A stretch of 64,000 nucleotides of DNA from Eucommia ulmoides (GCA_016647705.1 CM028335.1:39934712-39998711); one strand, 5' to 3'; numbered from the stretch's first letter, positions 45,351 through 57,487 are shown. Made by a program: numbers and translations. Notes: generated by a model not told the origin, from the sequence alone.

Positions 45351-46610
45351 TAGACACTACATTTTGTCATGTCTATTTAGTATCAGATCAAAAGTATAAA
45401 TTTAGATAAACTTTAAATTGTGGTTTAAAGAAAATGAATTTCTACCTTAGATTACATTTGATACTATAGGAAAATAACAAAAAACACAAGAAAAGCATAA
45501 AATTGTTAATTTGACTGAATTCGGTATAAGTAAAAGTTTCGAGTCAACCTCAAAATTCTTAAAGTTAAAGGGGACTAAAATGACATTATTAAAGGTTGAT
45601 TTTCATGAAATCACCTTTAATATGATTAAAAATTAGTTACTACCCTTTAATTTAAGGCAATTTCACAAATTACTCTTGTTTCTCTTTTTGACACCTGAAG
45701 CATTTTCTATCACCAGTTTCGTCTTTCTCACACCAAAAATAATTCCTTATTTTTGTTTAAAATATTAATCCTTAATAATTCAAGCCAAAAGTCTTGATTA
45801 AACCAAAAAAGGTACCATGACAAGTCTAGTTACCCAAAGTAACTAATGTTAAAGACTCAGTTCAAAACCAATCAAACCGAAATGCCGTCATGACAAACAT
45901 TTAAGGCTCATCACATCACAACCACATCATGTATTTAATGAATCATTAATAAGAATTAAATGATGATATATTTTCAAGATATTTCTATCAAAATATCAGT
46001 GATGGAAACTTAGTTACTTGAAACGTAACTAAAGGTTACAAAACTAATCGGTTCGATTTTCCATCACATCATGCCATAAATGATCCATCAAATCAACATC
46101 CCATTAAACATTTAATGCTTGAAACAACCTAGGGAGACTACATTTAAAGAATAAAGATATTTTTATCAAAATATCTTAGGGAAACCAAGTTACTTTAAAA
46201 GTAACTAAACGGTTACAAAACTAATCGGATAATTTCCCATCCCATCAAAGGAATTAAATGCCCATCAAATCAAAAATCATATCAAGCATTTAGTACCAAA
46301 ATAACTTGAAAAGACCACATTGTTTGAATCTCTAAGTGTATTTAATGCAGGTAACCGAAATAGTTCGAGTAACTAATACTTAACAAGAAACCCGAATTAG
46401 AAAATATCCCATCGGTCATTAAATACCCCATGTGCCAACCAATAATGAGTAATAATTGGAAACCATTAGCAATGATTATTTAGATATTTTAAAGATTTTG
46501 TAATCATTATAAAATCTTAGAAAATTTTAGTAAATCTTCCTAATTTGGCTCAGACCATGAAACTAAGAGACATCAAAGGGTTGCACCTATACCACACAGG
46601 CCCTAAGTAT
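45351..46610 (+). repeat. Tat/Ogre-type LTR fragment
   Basis: It begins TGTAGACACTACATTTTGTC and continues ATAAACTTTAAATTGTGGTTTAAAG..CCTTAG, parallel to the LTR start at 21429. It stops at 46610 where a Tekay LTR fragment begins, so its right part (TATA, leader, end) is missing. Confidence 0.6.
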
Positions 46611-46855
46611 CACACCCCACCTCGAGCCCCCAACGCCCGAGGCCAGGCATGACCTCAACTTGAAGTTACCGACCAACAACAAATATGTATAAACATGTAT
46701 TGATATAGATTTGTTTTTATTTTTCCAAAAAACTATTTACCGACTTCAAAATTCAAAAAAACACATGTCCGAAATACCTCATAACAAAACTGCAAAAATT
46801 GAACCCTTCATGGTTCACACCTGTCCTACCAATCCTTAAAAACGACACCACCCTC
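46611..46855 (-). repeat. Tekay LTR end fragment
   Basis: On the minus strand it ends GAGGTGGGGTGTGATA, like the solo LTR at 41496. The part 46690-46855 matches 54330-54490 of the inverted LTR (TTTCCAAAAAACTATTTACC, ACATGTCC, GTTCACACCTGTC). It is cut inside the LTR at 46855, exactly where plus-strand gag sequence begins, so this is a rearranged junction rather than an intact LTR. Confidence 0.65.
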
Positions 46856-47656
46856 TCGGATCACTTCATTAGAGACTGTCTCATGGAAGGTCCAATATGT
46901 TTCCGTTATCATGAGCCAGGCCATATATCTCCATATTATCTAAAATCTACTACTACACCTACACCTTCTAGGAGCAGTGTAGGCAATATTGGTCCTACCA
47001 GTGTTCAGGGGCAACGTAGCGGATCGGCCGATAGACCTCCAACTCGAGGTCATGTATTTTCTACTACCCAGCAGGATACCTAGGCTACCCCGAATATGGT
47101 TATAGGTATCATGTATTTATATGATAAAGATGCAAGTATACTTATCGATCCCGGTTCTACGTATTTATTTATTTTGGAGACCTTTATGATTCATGTAGGA
47201 AAAATTCCTATTTCCTTGCCATATGGTATTATTATCTCTATGTCTATGGATGAGTCAGTGTTGATAGATAGTGTGTATAAAAACAGTCTGCTTCGTATTG
47301 GTGATAGAGAATTGTTAGTGGATCTATTACCCCTGAGTATTCACGATTTTGATATGATACTGGGTATGAATTTGCTATCTGGCTATCATGCCATAGTCGA
47401 TTGTTTTAAAAAGGAAGTAGTTTTCAAGTCTCAAGCGAGTTAGAGTTTGTATTTTGGGGGGATAGAATCATTACCCCTGTTAGTTTGATTTTAGTTCTAG
47501 AGGCCAGAAAATTATTAAAGAATAGATGTCAGGGATACCTTGTACATGTGATTAACACCAGTCAGAATGAGGTACAAGTGACAAATATACCAGTAGTTGG
47601 GATTATCCCAATGTATTTCCAAAAGAATATCCAGGGCTACCAGTGGATAGGGAAAT
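46856..47656 (+). pseudogene. Tekay/Del gag C-terminus and protease relic
   Basis: The frame starts inside Gag: IRDCLMEGPICFRYHEPGHI at about 46870-46930, a zinc knuckle whose second Cys is Tyr. A Pro/Thr/Ser linker follows, then the aspartic protease with ASILIDPGSTYLF (47131-47170; DPGS is common in this clade), LPLSIHDFDMILGMNLLS and a stop at 47441. The rest up to 47656 is in shifted frames and ends at the MITE. The protease would cut the polyprotein. Truncated on the left by the LTR fragment at 46611-46855. Confidence 0.75.
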
Positions 47657-47659
47657 TAA

Positions 47660-48191
47660 GGCCCCGTTTGGTAACCATTTCCATCCCATTCCATTCCCAG
47701 ATTTTTGGGAATTCTGTTTGGGAATAGCGTTTGGTAATTTTTGTTTCCGTTTCCATTTCATTCCCATTTGAGAATTGTGCCCACTTTTTTCTTAAGAAAT
47801 GAGAAACAAAAAAAAGTTGTTTCTCATTATTCCCATTCCATTCCCAAAACCCATGATCCTATTCACCTACCGGCCGACCACCGTCCGCCGCCGGCCACCG
47901 TCCGCCGCCGCCGCCGCCGGTCATCTCCGGCGACCGTCGCCGGTCACCGTCCGCCGCCGCCGGCGGTCACCGTCCGGCGACCGTCGCCGGTCACCGTCCG
48001 GCCGGAATTTTTCCGGCCACTTCCGGCAGTCTCCGGCGACGGCGCCACCGCCGTCCGGTCATCGCCGGGGGCACCGCCGTCTCCGACGCCGGAGAACCGT
48101 CGCCGGCAGTTGCCGGCCGGCCGGCGACGGGGGCCGCCGGAGCACCGCCGCCGGAGCACCGCCACCGCCGGCCGGCCAAAACTGAAAAGAG

Positions 48192-48225
<34 letters not shown>

Positions 48226-48394
48226 TTTTAGGATAAAATCGTTACCAAACACAATTCCCTTCCCAAAACAAAAAAAAAATTATCGTTACCAAACGCAATT
48301 CTACTCCCAAAAAGAAAACAAAATTCCCATCCCATCCCATCCCATTCCCATCCCACTGCTGGAATTGAAACAGAAACGGTTACCAAACGCCACC
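47660..48394. mobile_element. Tourist/Harbinger-type MITE, copy 2
   Basis: It starts GGCCCCGTTTGGTAACC and ends CGGTTACCAAACGCCACC with TAA on both sides (47657-47659, 48395-48397). Removing the element and one TAA restores the gypsy coding frame across the site, so both boundaries are certain. It is larger than the copy at 29105-29662 because its GC-rich core (CCGCCG, GGCGACCGTCGCCGG units; 47865-48180) is expanded. A run of more than 30 A follows (48189-48222). The Arg/Pro-rich open frames inside are products of the repeat. Confidence 0.9.
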
Positions 48395-48397
48395 TAA

Positions 48398-51200
48398 ATT
48401 CACTATCGAATTACTTCCGGGTACTTTTCCTATATCAATTACACCCTCTCGTATGGCATCTACTGAGCTAAAGGAACTGAAGACTCAATTGAAAAAATCA
48501 ATTAGATCACAGGTTTATCAGACCTAGTGTTTCTTTATGGGGATCTCCAATGTTATTCGTAAGGAAAAATGATGGAACTCTGAGGATGTGCATCGACTAT
48601 AGGCAACTGAATAAGGTGACAATTCGTAATAAATACCCATTGCCTAGAATTAATGATTTGTTTGATCAGTTGCAAAAGGCCAAGGTATTTTCCGAAATAG
48701 AACTTCGATCAAGATATCATCAGTTGAAAGTCAAAAGACAGTTATGTGTCGAAGACAACATTCTATATGAGGTATGGACATTATGAATTTCTAGTTATGC
48801 TATTTGGGTTGACAAATGCCCTTGCTGCATTTATGGATTTGATGAATCAGATCTTCCAACCTAATCTAGATTAGTTTATCATCGTGTTCATTGATGATAT
48901 ATTAATTTGCTCCCAAAATAAAGAAGAGATTACATAGCATCTCAAAATTGTGCTACAGATTTTGAGAGAAAAGCAATTGTCGGCGAAGTTCAATAAGTGT
49001 GAGTTTTAGTTTAATAGAGTTGTATTCTTGGGGTGTGTTATCTCAGGTGATGGTATTCAAGTCGACCCAAAGAAAGTCAAAGTCATTGTTCAGTGGGAAA
49101 GGGTGAAAAGTGAGACAGAAGTTCGAAACTTCCTGGGATTGGTTGGTTATTATTGTCGGTTTGTAAAGGGATTATGTTATAGCTACCCCGTTCGAAACTA
49201 AATTTAAGTGGATTGATAAATGTCGACATAGCTTCCAAGACCTAAAAAATAGACTGATATCAGCGCCAATACTCTCTCTCCCGACCGAAGGTGGTGGCTT
49301 TGTGATATACAGTGATGCTTCACACCAGGGGCTTGGTTGTGTACTAATGTAACAAGGCCACGTGATTGCATGTGACTCTCAGCAATTAAATAATCTTGAG
49401 CATAACTACCTGATGCATGATTTAGAATTAGCGGCGATTGTGTTTGCCTTCAAGCTCTAGAGAAATTATCTGTATGGCGAGACAAATGAAATATACACTA
49501 ACCACCATAGTTTAAAATATTTGTTTACTCAGAAAGAACTAAATCTGAGACAAAGGAATTGGATTGAATTGATCAAGAATTATGATTGTACTATCCATTA
49601 TCATCCTGGAAAGGCCAATGTTGTAGTAGATACATTAAGTAAAAAATCGGCGGGTTTGGTTGTACACCTATGAGTTGTTCATACTAACCTATATACCGAG
49701 CTAAAATCTCTGCGAGTCCAATTAGCAGTTGGCCAGATGGCATCATTGCTTGCGACTTTGACCTTGAGATCGACATTAATTGACCATATTATAGAAGCGC
49801 AGAAGTCAGATGTCCAATTTTGAAATATTAGAGATAAAGTAAAAAATGGTTAGAGAGCTGACTATCTCATCAGAGATAATGATAAAGCCTTGATGTTTGA
49901 GAGTAAACTGTGTGTGCCTAATAATGCCAATTTGAAGAAAGATATCTTGGAGGAAGTGCACAGCTTAGCATATGCAATGTATCCAGGCAGTACCAATATG
50001 TATCAGGATTTGCGAGAATACTATTGGTGGAATGGAATAAAATGAAAAATTGCAGAATTTGTTGTCAGGTGTCTCATCTGTCAGTAAGTCAAGATTGAGC
50101 ACCAGTGAAGTGAATTATTGTGGCCTTTACCTATCCCAGAATGAAAATGGGAACACATCACGATGGATTTTGTTTCAGGATTGCCCCGTACTCAAAAGGG
50201 ATATAATTTTATTTGGGTGATTGTTGATAAACTTATAAAGTTTGCTCATTTTCTGGCTATGAAAACCACGTACTCTATGGACAAGTTTGCAAAATTATAC
50301 ATTGACGAGATTGTCAGATTGCATAGTGCGCCGGTTTCCATAGTGTCGGATAGAGATCCGAGATTTACATTGAAATTCTAGCCGAGTCTTCAAGCTACTT
50401 TGGGTACCAAGTTAAAAATTCAATACAACTTTTCAATCTCAGACTGACTGCCAATCAGAGCATAGAATTTAGACATTGGAGGATATGTTGAGAAGTTGCG
50501 TTCTAGAATTTCCTCGAAGCTGAGATGATCATTTCACGTTGATGGAGTTTGCTTATAATAATAGCTATCATTCAACAATGAAAAGGGAACCATATGAAGC
50601 ATTGTATAGAAGAAGATGCAGAACTTTAGTCTGTTCGACTAAAGCTGGAGAACAAAAATTATTGATGCCCGACATAACTCAAATAACAGCGGAAAATATG
50701 AAAGTAATTCAAGAAAAAGTAAAGATCGCTCAAAGTCGATGAAAGAGTTATGCTGACAAGCATATACGAGAGTTGGAATTTGAAATAAGTGATTACGTGT
50801 TTTTGCGTATATCTCCGTGGAAAGGCATCATGAGATTTGTAAAGAAGAGAAAGCTAAGTCTGAGGTACATAGGGTCATACGAGATTCTAGAAAGGCTCGG
50901 TACAATGGCCTATCAACTAGCTCTGCCTCTAGAGTTGTCTAGATTACACAATGTTTTTCACGTTTCGATACTCAGAAAATATGTGCCGGATCGCATGTGT
51001 TGACTTCTCAACCAATCGAATTCAAGGAAGATTGGTCATATGTTGAGGAGCTAGTGCAGATTCTAAATCCTAAAAATCAAGTATTGCGGACGAAAACAAT
51101 GCGATTGATAAAAGTGCTATGGCGCAATCATTCCATGGAAGAGGTGATGTGGAAAAGAGAAGAGGAGATGAGGAATAAATATCCGCTTTTATTCGTTTAA
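48398..51200 (+). pseudogene. Tekay/Del chromovirus pol relic (RT-RNase H-INT-chromodomain)
   Basis: Domains in gypsy order across stops and shifts: RT with [18 protein letters not shown] (48565), [13 protein letters not shown] and the catalytic FIDDIL (near 48885); RNase H with VIYSDASHQGLG (49300) and EHNYLMHDLELAAIVF; integrase zinc region EEVHSLAYAMYPG (49955), core D at ITMDFVSGLP (50160) and VSDRDPRFT (50340); YNNSYHSTM (50555); then LSRLHNVFHVSILRKYV (50935) and a C-terminal chromodomain-like part (EDWSYVEELVQI, 51025) near 51030-51180. This order and the HNVFHVS.LRKY tail are those of the Tekay/Del clade, whose chromodomain directs insertion into heterochromatin. Not functional here. 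Confidence 0.85.
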
Positions 51201-51245
51201 GGTAACTAAAATTTTGGGATAAAATTTCTTTTAGTGAAGGAGGAT

Positions 51246-51988
51246 TGTAAAGCCTAAGTTTTGCACATGCATATTTTTAGTTGCATTTTAAAATATTTAG
51301 AAAAATAATGTGGTTCATTGTGCTATTTAAATTTTACCTTAAATTTTTTAGGGGTTATTAGGGTATTTAAAAGTTCGACTTTAAAAACTTTAGGGCTTGA
51401 TATGTTAAATTTAATTTTGAATTTTAAAAAGTTTAGAGATTATTAAGTCATTTAAAATATAATTTTAGAATTTTTGAGATGTAATTAATATTTTCATTAT
51501 TTAAAGATGGATAATTAGTGTAAATAAAAAAATATAAAATAAAATATAATGGTTTAATTTGCTGTCTTATTAACAAAGACAACAAATCTCAACCACATAA
51601 ACATATGTGTCAAAAAATATTGAGTTCATTGTGCTATTTAAATTTTACCTTAATAGTTTTACGGTTATTAGGGTATTCTAAAATTTGACTTTAAATATTT
51701 TAGGGATTAATATGTTAATTTTAATTTTTTCTTTTAAAAAGTTTAGGGATTATTAAGTCATTTAAATATAATTTTAAAAGTTTTGAGATGTAATTAATAT
51801 TTTTATTATTTAAAGATGGATAGTTAGTATAAATAAAAATATATATATAAAAAATAAAATATAATGGTTGAAATTTGTTGCCTTCTTAACGAAGACAACA
51901 AATCTCAGCCATATATATATATATATGTGTGTCAAAAACAAATTGAAAGGCGGTGAAAAAATATAGGATCCTCTATATTTATATATAA

Positions 51989-52020
<32 letters not shown>

Positions 52021-53240
52021 TATTAAAATAAAATATTTATCATGTCTGATTTATAGGACTATCTATACGGGCATGTATACATGTATATTTATATGCCAAA
52101 ACTATATATACGTAGGTTTGAGAAATATAGTGGGTATATTTGTATATAGATTTATTTAATTTGTGAATAATACAATTTAAAATAAAAATTATAAATTTTA
52201 TAAAAATAACAATTCTTACTATTTTGTTGCCTAATAGAATTATTAACAATTGATTAATATTTTTCTATAGATTGAATTAGTAACAAGAATTTTTTTGAAA
52301 TTGTTAATATAATATTTTTTATACAGTTAATATTAACTTAAGAAATTGGGTATTTAATAATTTCATATAATCAAGAAAATTTGAGAATAGGAAATATTGC
52401 ATTTTAGTGTCACGCATTGCATATTAGATTTATTTAAATAAATTCTTAGTTTAGGCCATGTCGTTTTTAGGTTCACAAGCGACGCCGACTCCGTCAATAT
52501 TTCGACGATAGCCTAATAGCGGTGTAATTATCGATGTGAGTGTATTGTCTTTTATGTAAATTATTAAATTATATTTTCGTACTAAATATGAAGAAGAAAA
52601 ATTTTATTAAAATGGACAATTTTGTAACTTTAGATGGGGTCAAGTAAAATTTTAAATGTGAAAAGTGATTTTTATTAATATCTGACTATACTGTAGTGTG
52701 ATCCCGACAGGAAGGCATGTCCTATGGGATGTTGTTGATCCTAACAAGAGGGCATATCCTGTAAAATGTTATGTTATGACCTGACAAGAGGGCAAGTCAT
52801 CTAGGTGGTTGATATATGTTGTTGTTGTTGTTGTTGACGATGATGATTATCATCATGATATGGTGGTTTATACCACATGTTGACTCCTACCATTGGAGAT
52901 ATTAAATAGCCCTAACATTGATGGTAATCTTAGATTGCATAGTTGTACAGGTTACGGTACCGTCATAACTCCCAATGGTGAGGTGAAACGATCCTATGGC
53001 TAAGTAGGGAAGTATGCGTGCGGTATTTTATTCTATCTGTCAAGGTAATTTTACAAGTTAATTTAAGTGCATTTATTTTGTTGTGATGATAGATGTGGAA
53101 TTTATTCAGCTCAGTATGCGGTTATATTTATAATATGTTTTGGAAGGTGGTGTTAGATAATTATACTTGATCCATAAATTATTTTTATATTATGAAGACA
53201 GTACACCAATAGTATATTTGCATCATGCACTGTTTGTTGC
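51246..53240 (+). repeat. 3' LTR of plus-strand Tekay element
   Basis: TGTAAAGCCTAAG at 51246 follows a purine tract GTGAAGGAGGAT. The LTR is the inverted counterpart of 56109-54200 over most of its length, including (TA)n tracts, the block ACGCCGACTCCGTCAATATT (52486), short tandem GGGCATGTCCT-like units (52690-52795), a (GTT)n tract and GGTACCGTCATAACTCCCAA. Relative to the inverted copy it lacks some 300 bp near its end, jumping at about 53210 to AATAGTATATTTGCATC. Confidence 0.75.
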
Positions 53241-54180
53241 ATCTGTCCCAACTCGGCCAAATGTCTGGCTGTTACCCTGCCCTCACTAGCCAGAACTCTG
53301 TCTTGATACATTCTATCGTCGCCTAAAATATGATTGTCGAGGGCCCAGGCTTCTAGCCGACTTATCGGTTGTCAGGGCCCGAGGAAGTTGCGGTCGAGGT
53401 CAAGATCCCCGAGAGGTGCCACTTGAATATATGCTAGATGGCTTAAACCTGCTCTTCTTGAACTGTTCAAGAATTTGAGCGTCTTCTTGCACATATTTCT
53501 CTATTATTTTTGTCGTGTTCACCAGTTCCGCATTACGTTTGATCCGCCTTCCAGTCAACCTTAAACGTATTTGCAAATTTAGTTCTTTCTGAAATATTCT
53601 ACATCTTGCTTCTTTAGTCTTCACCTAATTAGGAGTAAATCTGGATGGGGAATCAAATTTGATTTCATATTGCATAACTGACATCTTCCCCTATTTTTGT
53701 AATATGAATTCCTCCTTCATCTCGAACTAATAAGATTTAGGAAAATGTTTTTCATTAAATACTGCAACGAATTGATCCCAAGTGATCGTCTGGAATTGAA
53801 ATTAGTTTCTTCATTTCCTCCCACCAGTGTTCGGTTTCCCCTTTCAGCTGGAAAGTGGCGAGAGGAACTCGACTATCATCAGTAATGCCCATTGCCTAGA
53901 ATACGTTCTCTATACTCCTTAACCAATTTTCAACATCAACAGGACCCGCAGTTCCCATAAAAGCTGAGAGATCCAAATCCTTGAATCTTTTTAATAGTAC
54001 AACTTGAGGATTAGCTGTTTCGATTTTGGCCCTCTGGCATTCCATCATCTTTGTTTGTTGTTCTATCAGATGCGCAGTAACCTGTAATATTCGCTCGACG
54101 ACATCCAAGTTTTCCCGCACCCTACCATTTTTTCTTTGGGGTCTAGAATTCCCACTACATTAATTTCCACGATCCATATT
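53241..54180 (-). pseudogene. Tekay-type gag relic, minus strand
   Basis: From ATGGATCGTGG at about 54178 the minus strand reads NSRPQRKNGRVRENLDVVER, VTAHLIEQQTKMMEC, LLKRFKDLDLSAFMGTAGP, DVENWLRSIENVF and, after a stop, VPLATFQLKGETEHWWEE: the retrotransposon gag (capsid) domain of Tekay/Del elements. Further down, shifted frames carry Arg/Lys-rich sequence to about 53400. The end at 53241 abuts the plus-oriented LTR. Protease and pol of this copy are not present next to it. Confidence 0.75.
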
Positions 54181-55715
54181 CAAGATCTGAAATAAAATTT
54201 AATAAATAAAAAAATCAACAATGCAACAAACAGTGCATGATACAAATATACTATTTAATTAAATAAAATAACTATCATTCACGCGTCGAACCAACCTATC
54301 AACACTCTATCTTACGGTCCACTACTAACATAGATTTTTTATTTTTATTTTCCAAAAAAATATTTACCAACTTCAAAATTCCGAAATACACATGTCCCAA
54401 ATACCCTATAACAAAACTACAAAAACTAAACCCTTCACAGTTCACACCTGTCTTGCCAATCCTAAAAAACAACACCAGCCTCTAACTCTAACTAGTACCT
54501 GTAATGGACTCGTCTCTAGCTGAGGTACCTGAGACAAAATATTTTACCAGTGTACTGTCTTCATAATATAAAAATAATATATGGATCAAGCATAATTATC
54601 TAACACCACTTTTCAAAACATAATATAAATATAACCGCATACTGAGCCGAAATAAAATTTCACAACTATCATCACAATAAAACAAATGCATTTAAATTAA
54701 CTGGTAAAATTACTTTGACACATATAATAAAATATCGTACACATACTTCGTTACTAGCCATAGGCTCGTTTCACCTCACGATTGAGAGTTATGACGGTAC
54801 TGTAACCTGTACAACTGTGCAATCTAAGGTTGTCATCAGTGTTAGGGTTATTCAATATCTCGAATGGTAGGAGCCAACACGTGGTATAAACCACCATATC
54901 ATGATGATAATCATCATTGTCAACAACAACAACAATATATATCAACTACCTGCATGACTTGCCCTTCTATCAGGTCACAACACAACGTCCTACAGGACTT
55001 ACCCTCCTGTTAGGACCAACAACATCCCGCAAGACATGCTCTCCTATGAAATAGTCGGATAATAATAACAATCATTTTTCACATTTAAAATTTTACTTGA
55101 CCCATCTAAAGTTACAAAATCGTCCATTTTAATAAATATTTTTTTCCCAATTTAGCATGAAAATATAATTAATAATTTATATATAAGACAATACACTCAC
55201 CTCGATAATTACACCGCTATTAGGCTATCGTCGAAATATTGCCGGAGTCGGCGTCGCCTGTGAACCTAACAATGACAAGACCTAAATTAAGAATTTATTT
55301 CAATAAATCTAATATGCAATGCATGACACTAAAATGCAATCTTTCTCATTCCTAATTTTTCTTCATTATATGAAATTATTAAACACCCAATTTCTTAAGT
55401 TAATATTAATTGTACAAAAAATATTATAATAACAATTTCAAAAAAAAAATCTTATTACTAATTTAATCTACAGAAAAATATTAATCAACTATTAATGATA
55501 CCATTAGTCAATGAAATACTCTAAATTATCATTTTTATAAAATTTAAAATTTTTATTTTAAATTGTATTATTCACAAATTAAATATATCTATGTATAAAT
55601 ATACCCACTATATTTCTTGAATCTACGTATATATATATTTGTCATATAAATATACATGTATACATGCCCGTATAGATAGTCTCATAAATCAGACGTGATA
55701 AATATTATATTTTAG

Positions 55716-55757
<42 letters not shown>

Positions 55758-56109
55758 GGGTTTGAGATTTGCATTCTTTCTTAAGAAGATAGCAAATTTC
55801 AACCATTATATTTTATTTTATATTTTTTTATTTATACTAATTATCCCTCTTGAAATAATGAAAATATTAATTACATCCCAAAACTTTTAAAATTGTATTT
55901 TAAATGACTTAATAATCCCTAAATTTTTTGAAAGTCAAAATTAAATTTAACATATTAACTCCTAAAGTTTTTAAAGTCCAACTTTTAAATACCCTAATAA
56001 CCCCTAAAAATTTTAAGGTAAAATTTAAATAGCACAATGAACCCCATTATTTTTCTAAATGTTTTAAAATGGATCTAAAAATATGCATATGCAAAAATTA
56101 GGCTTTACA
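54181..56109 (-). repeat. 5' LTR and leader of minus-strand Tekay element
   Basis: On the minus strand TGTAAAGCCTAATTTTTGC at 56109 runs to about 54330, followed by a leader up to the gag ATG. It is an inverted partner of 51246-53240. The exact LTR end and PBS are not clear: the GGGGTGTGATA end seen in related LTRs is missing, so a deletion is likely at about 54200-54330. It contains (TA)n at 55718-55754 next to GGGGGG. Confidence 0.65.
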
Positions 56110-56271
56110 CTAAGGAACCGACTGTGTAGGCATACACATTAGAGAATGTTCAGGCTCCCTAGGCCTATAAATTGGTAGCATGTTTGTCATTTCCAAGGGG
56201 CTTGATCCAAGACTTTCTCTTTCTACTCTCGAATTTCTCTCTTGGATCTAGAAAATTCTCAAGCCTTCTAC

Positions 56272-56318
<47 letters not shown>

Positions 56319-56990
56319 ATACATACATATATATATATGTATACATACATATATATCTATGTATACATATATATATATGTATGTATACATAGATATATAT
56401 GTATGTATACATAGATATATATGTATGTATACATATATATATATGTATGTATACATATATATATATGGGGGGGTTGAGATTTGCATTCTTTCTTAAGAAG
56501 GCAGCAAATTTCAACCATTATATTTTATTTTATATATTTTTATTTACACTAATTATCCCTCTTGAAATAATGAAAATATTAATTACATCCCAAACCTTTT
56601 AAAATTGTATTTTAAATGACTTAATAATCTCTAAACTTTTTGAAAGTCAAAATTAAAATTAACATATTAACTCTAAAAGTTTTTAAAGTCAAACTTTTAA
56701 ATACCCTAATAACCCCTAAAAAATTTAAGGTAAATTTTAAATAGCACAATGAACCCCATTATTTTTCTAAATGTTTTAAAATGCAACTAAAAATATGCAT
56801 ATGCAAAAATTAGACTTTACACTAAGGAACCGACTGGGTAGGCATGCACATTAGAGAATGTTCAGGCTCCCTAGGCCTATAAATAGGTAGCCTATTTGTC
56901 ATTTCCAAGGGGCTTGATCCAAGACTTTCTCTTTCTACTCTCGAATTTCTCTCTTGGATCTAGAAAATTCTCAAGCCTTTTACTTCATAA
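55755..56990. repeat. Tandem duplication of about 711 bp
   Basis: Copy 1 (about 55755-56278) and copy 2 (about 56465-56990) agree closely from GGGGGG-TTGAGATTTGCATTC to TTCTCAAGCCTT.TACTTCATA, at an offset of 711-712 bp; microsatellite fills the rest of the unit. Each copy contains the same junction between a Tekay LTR start and Tat-type LTR sequence (TTTACACTAAGGAACCGACTG), so the duplication happened after the nested insertion. Confidence 0.8.
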
Positions 56991-57487
56991 ACACTCTCAA
57001 ATCTTGTCAAAAAGACTTTCAACAGGTGTTCTTGAGGATCTTAGAACAAGATCTCAAGAAGTTGTCGAGGAACGATCAAGAACAATCGAGAAGATAAAAG
57101 AATGAGAAGAAGAAAAACACTTAGGGAAAGACCACTCCCCTAAGCTAGGTAAGTCTTGTTAAGCCCTCTTTGATTTTGTTTAAATATCATTATATTTCTT
57201 GTATATAACATATTTGATTAGTTCTTAGATGTATAGTCCATGTATATAGTGTATATATAAAAAAAAATCAAAAACATAAAAAATATGTCAAAAATATCAA
57301 AATATGTCAAAAACATCAAGAACATGTCAAGAAAATGACAAGAACATCAAGCACACCATGAGTTGTGCATGTCATCTTTGATTCTCTCAAGAACACATGA
57401 AACCGAACTCTAAAGAACTCAAAACAAACTTCTGACAAAGAACTACTAACCCCTAACTATTGACTTTTACTTTTCTAAAATAGCCTA
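56110..57487 (+). repeat. Tat-type LTR, promoter and downstream half
   Basis: It contains TATA-like CCTAGGCCTATAAATAGG (56159 and again 56872 in the duplicated copy), a CTTTCTCTTTCTACTCTC leader, GA-rich sequence and CTAAGCTAGGTAAGTCTTG with a splice-donor-like AG|GTAAGT at 57148. The same donor block follows the TATA and leader in the LTR at 21429. From 57220 short AACATGTCAAGAA-type repeats follow. The start of this LTR is not visible because a Tekay LTR is inserted at 56109. The right end is cut by the Copia C LTR at 57488. Confidence 0.5.
56270..56465. repeat. TA/TATG/TACA microsatellite with inverted symmetry
   Basis: (TA)n followed by repeated TATGTATACATA, ATACATAGATATATATGTAT and similar units. 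The tract is almost entirely alternating purine-pyrimidine and self-complementary. Tyr/Ile-rich open frames on both strands here are artefacts. Confidence 0.85.

Noticed and set aside
47741-48252. 218-codon Arg/Pro-rich frame and its antisense partners in MITE copy 2
   Set aside because: The frame is produced by CCGCCG-type repeats inside a MITE whose TIR and TAA boundaries enclose it; no homology to a real protein visible.
56172-56602. Tyr/Ile/Met-rich frames
   Set aside because: Microsatellite translation on both strands.
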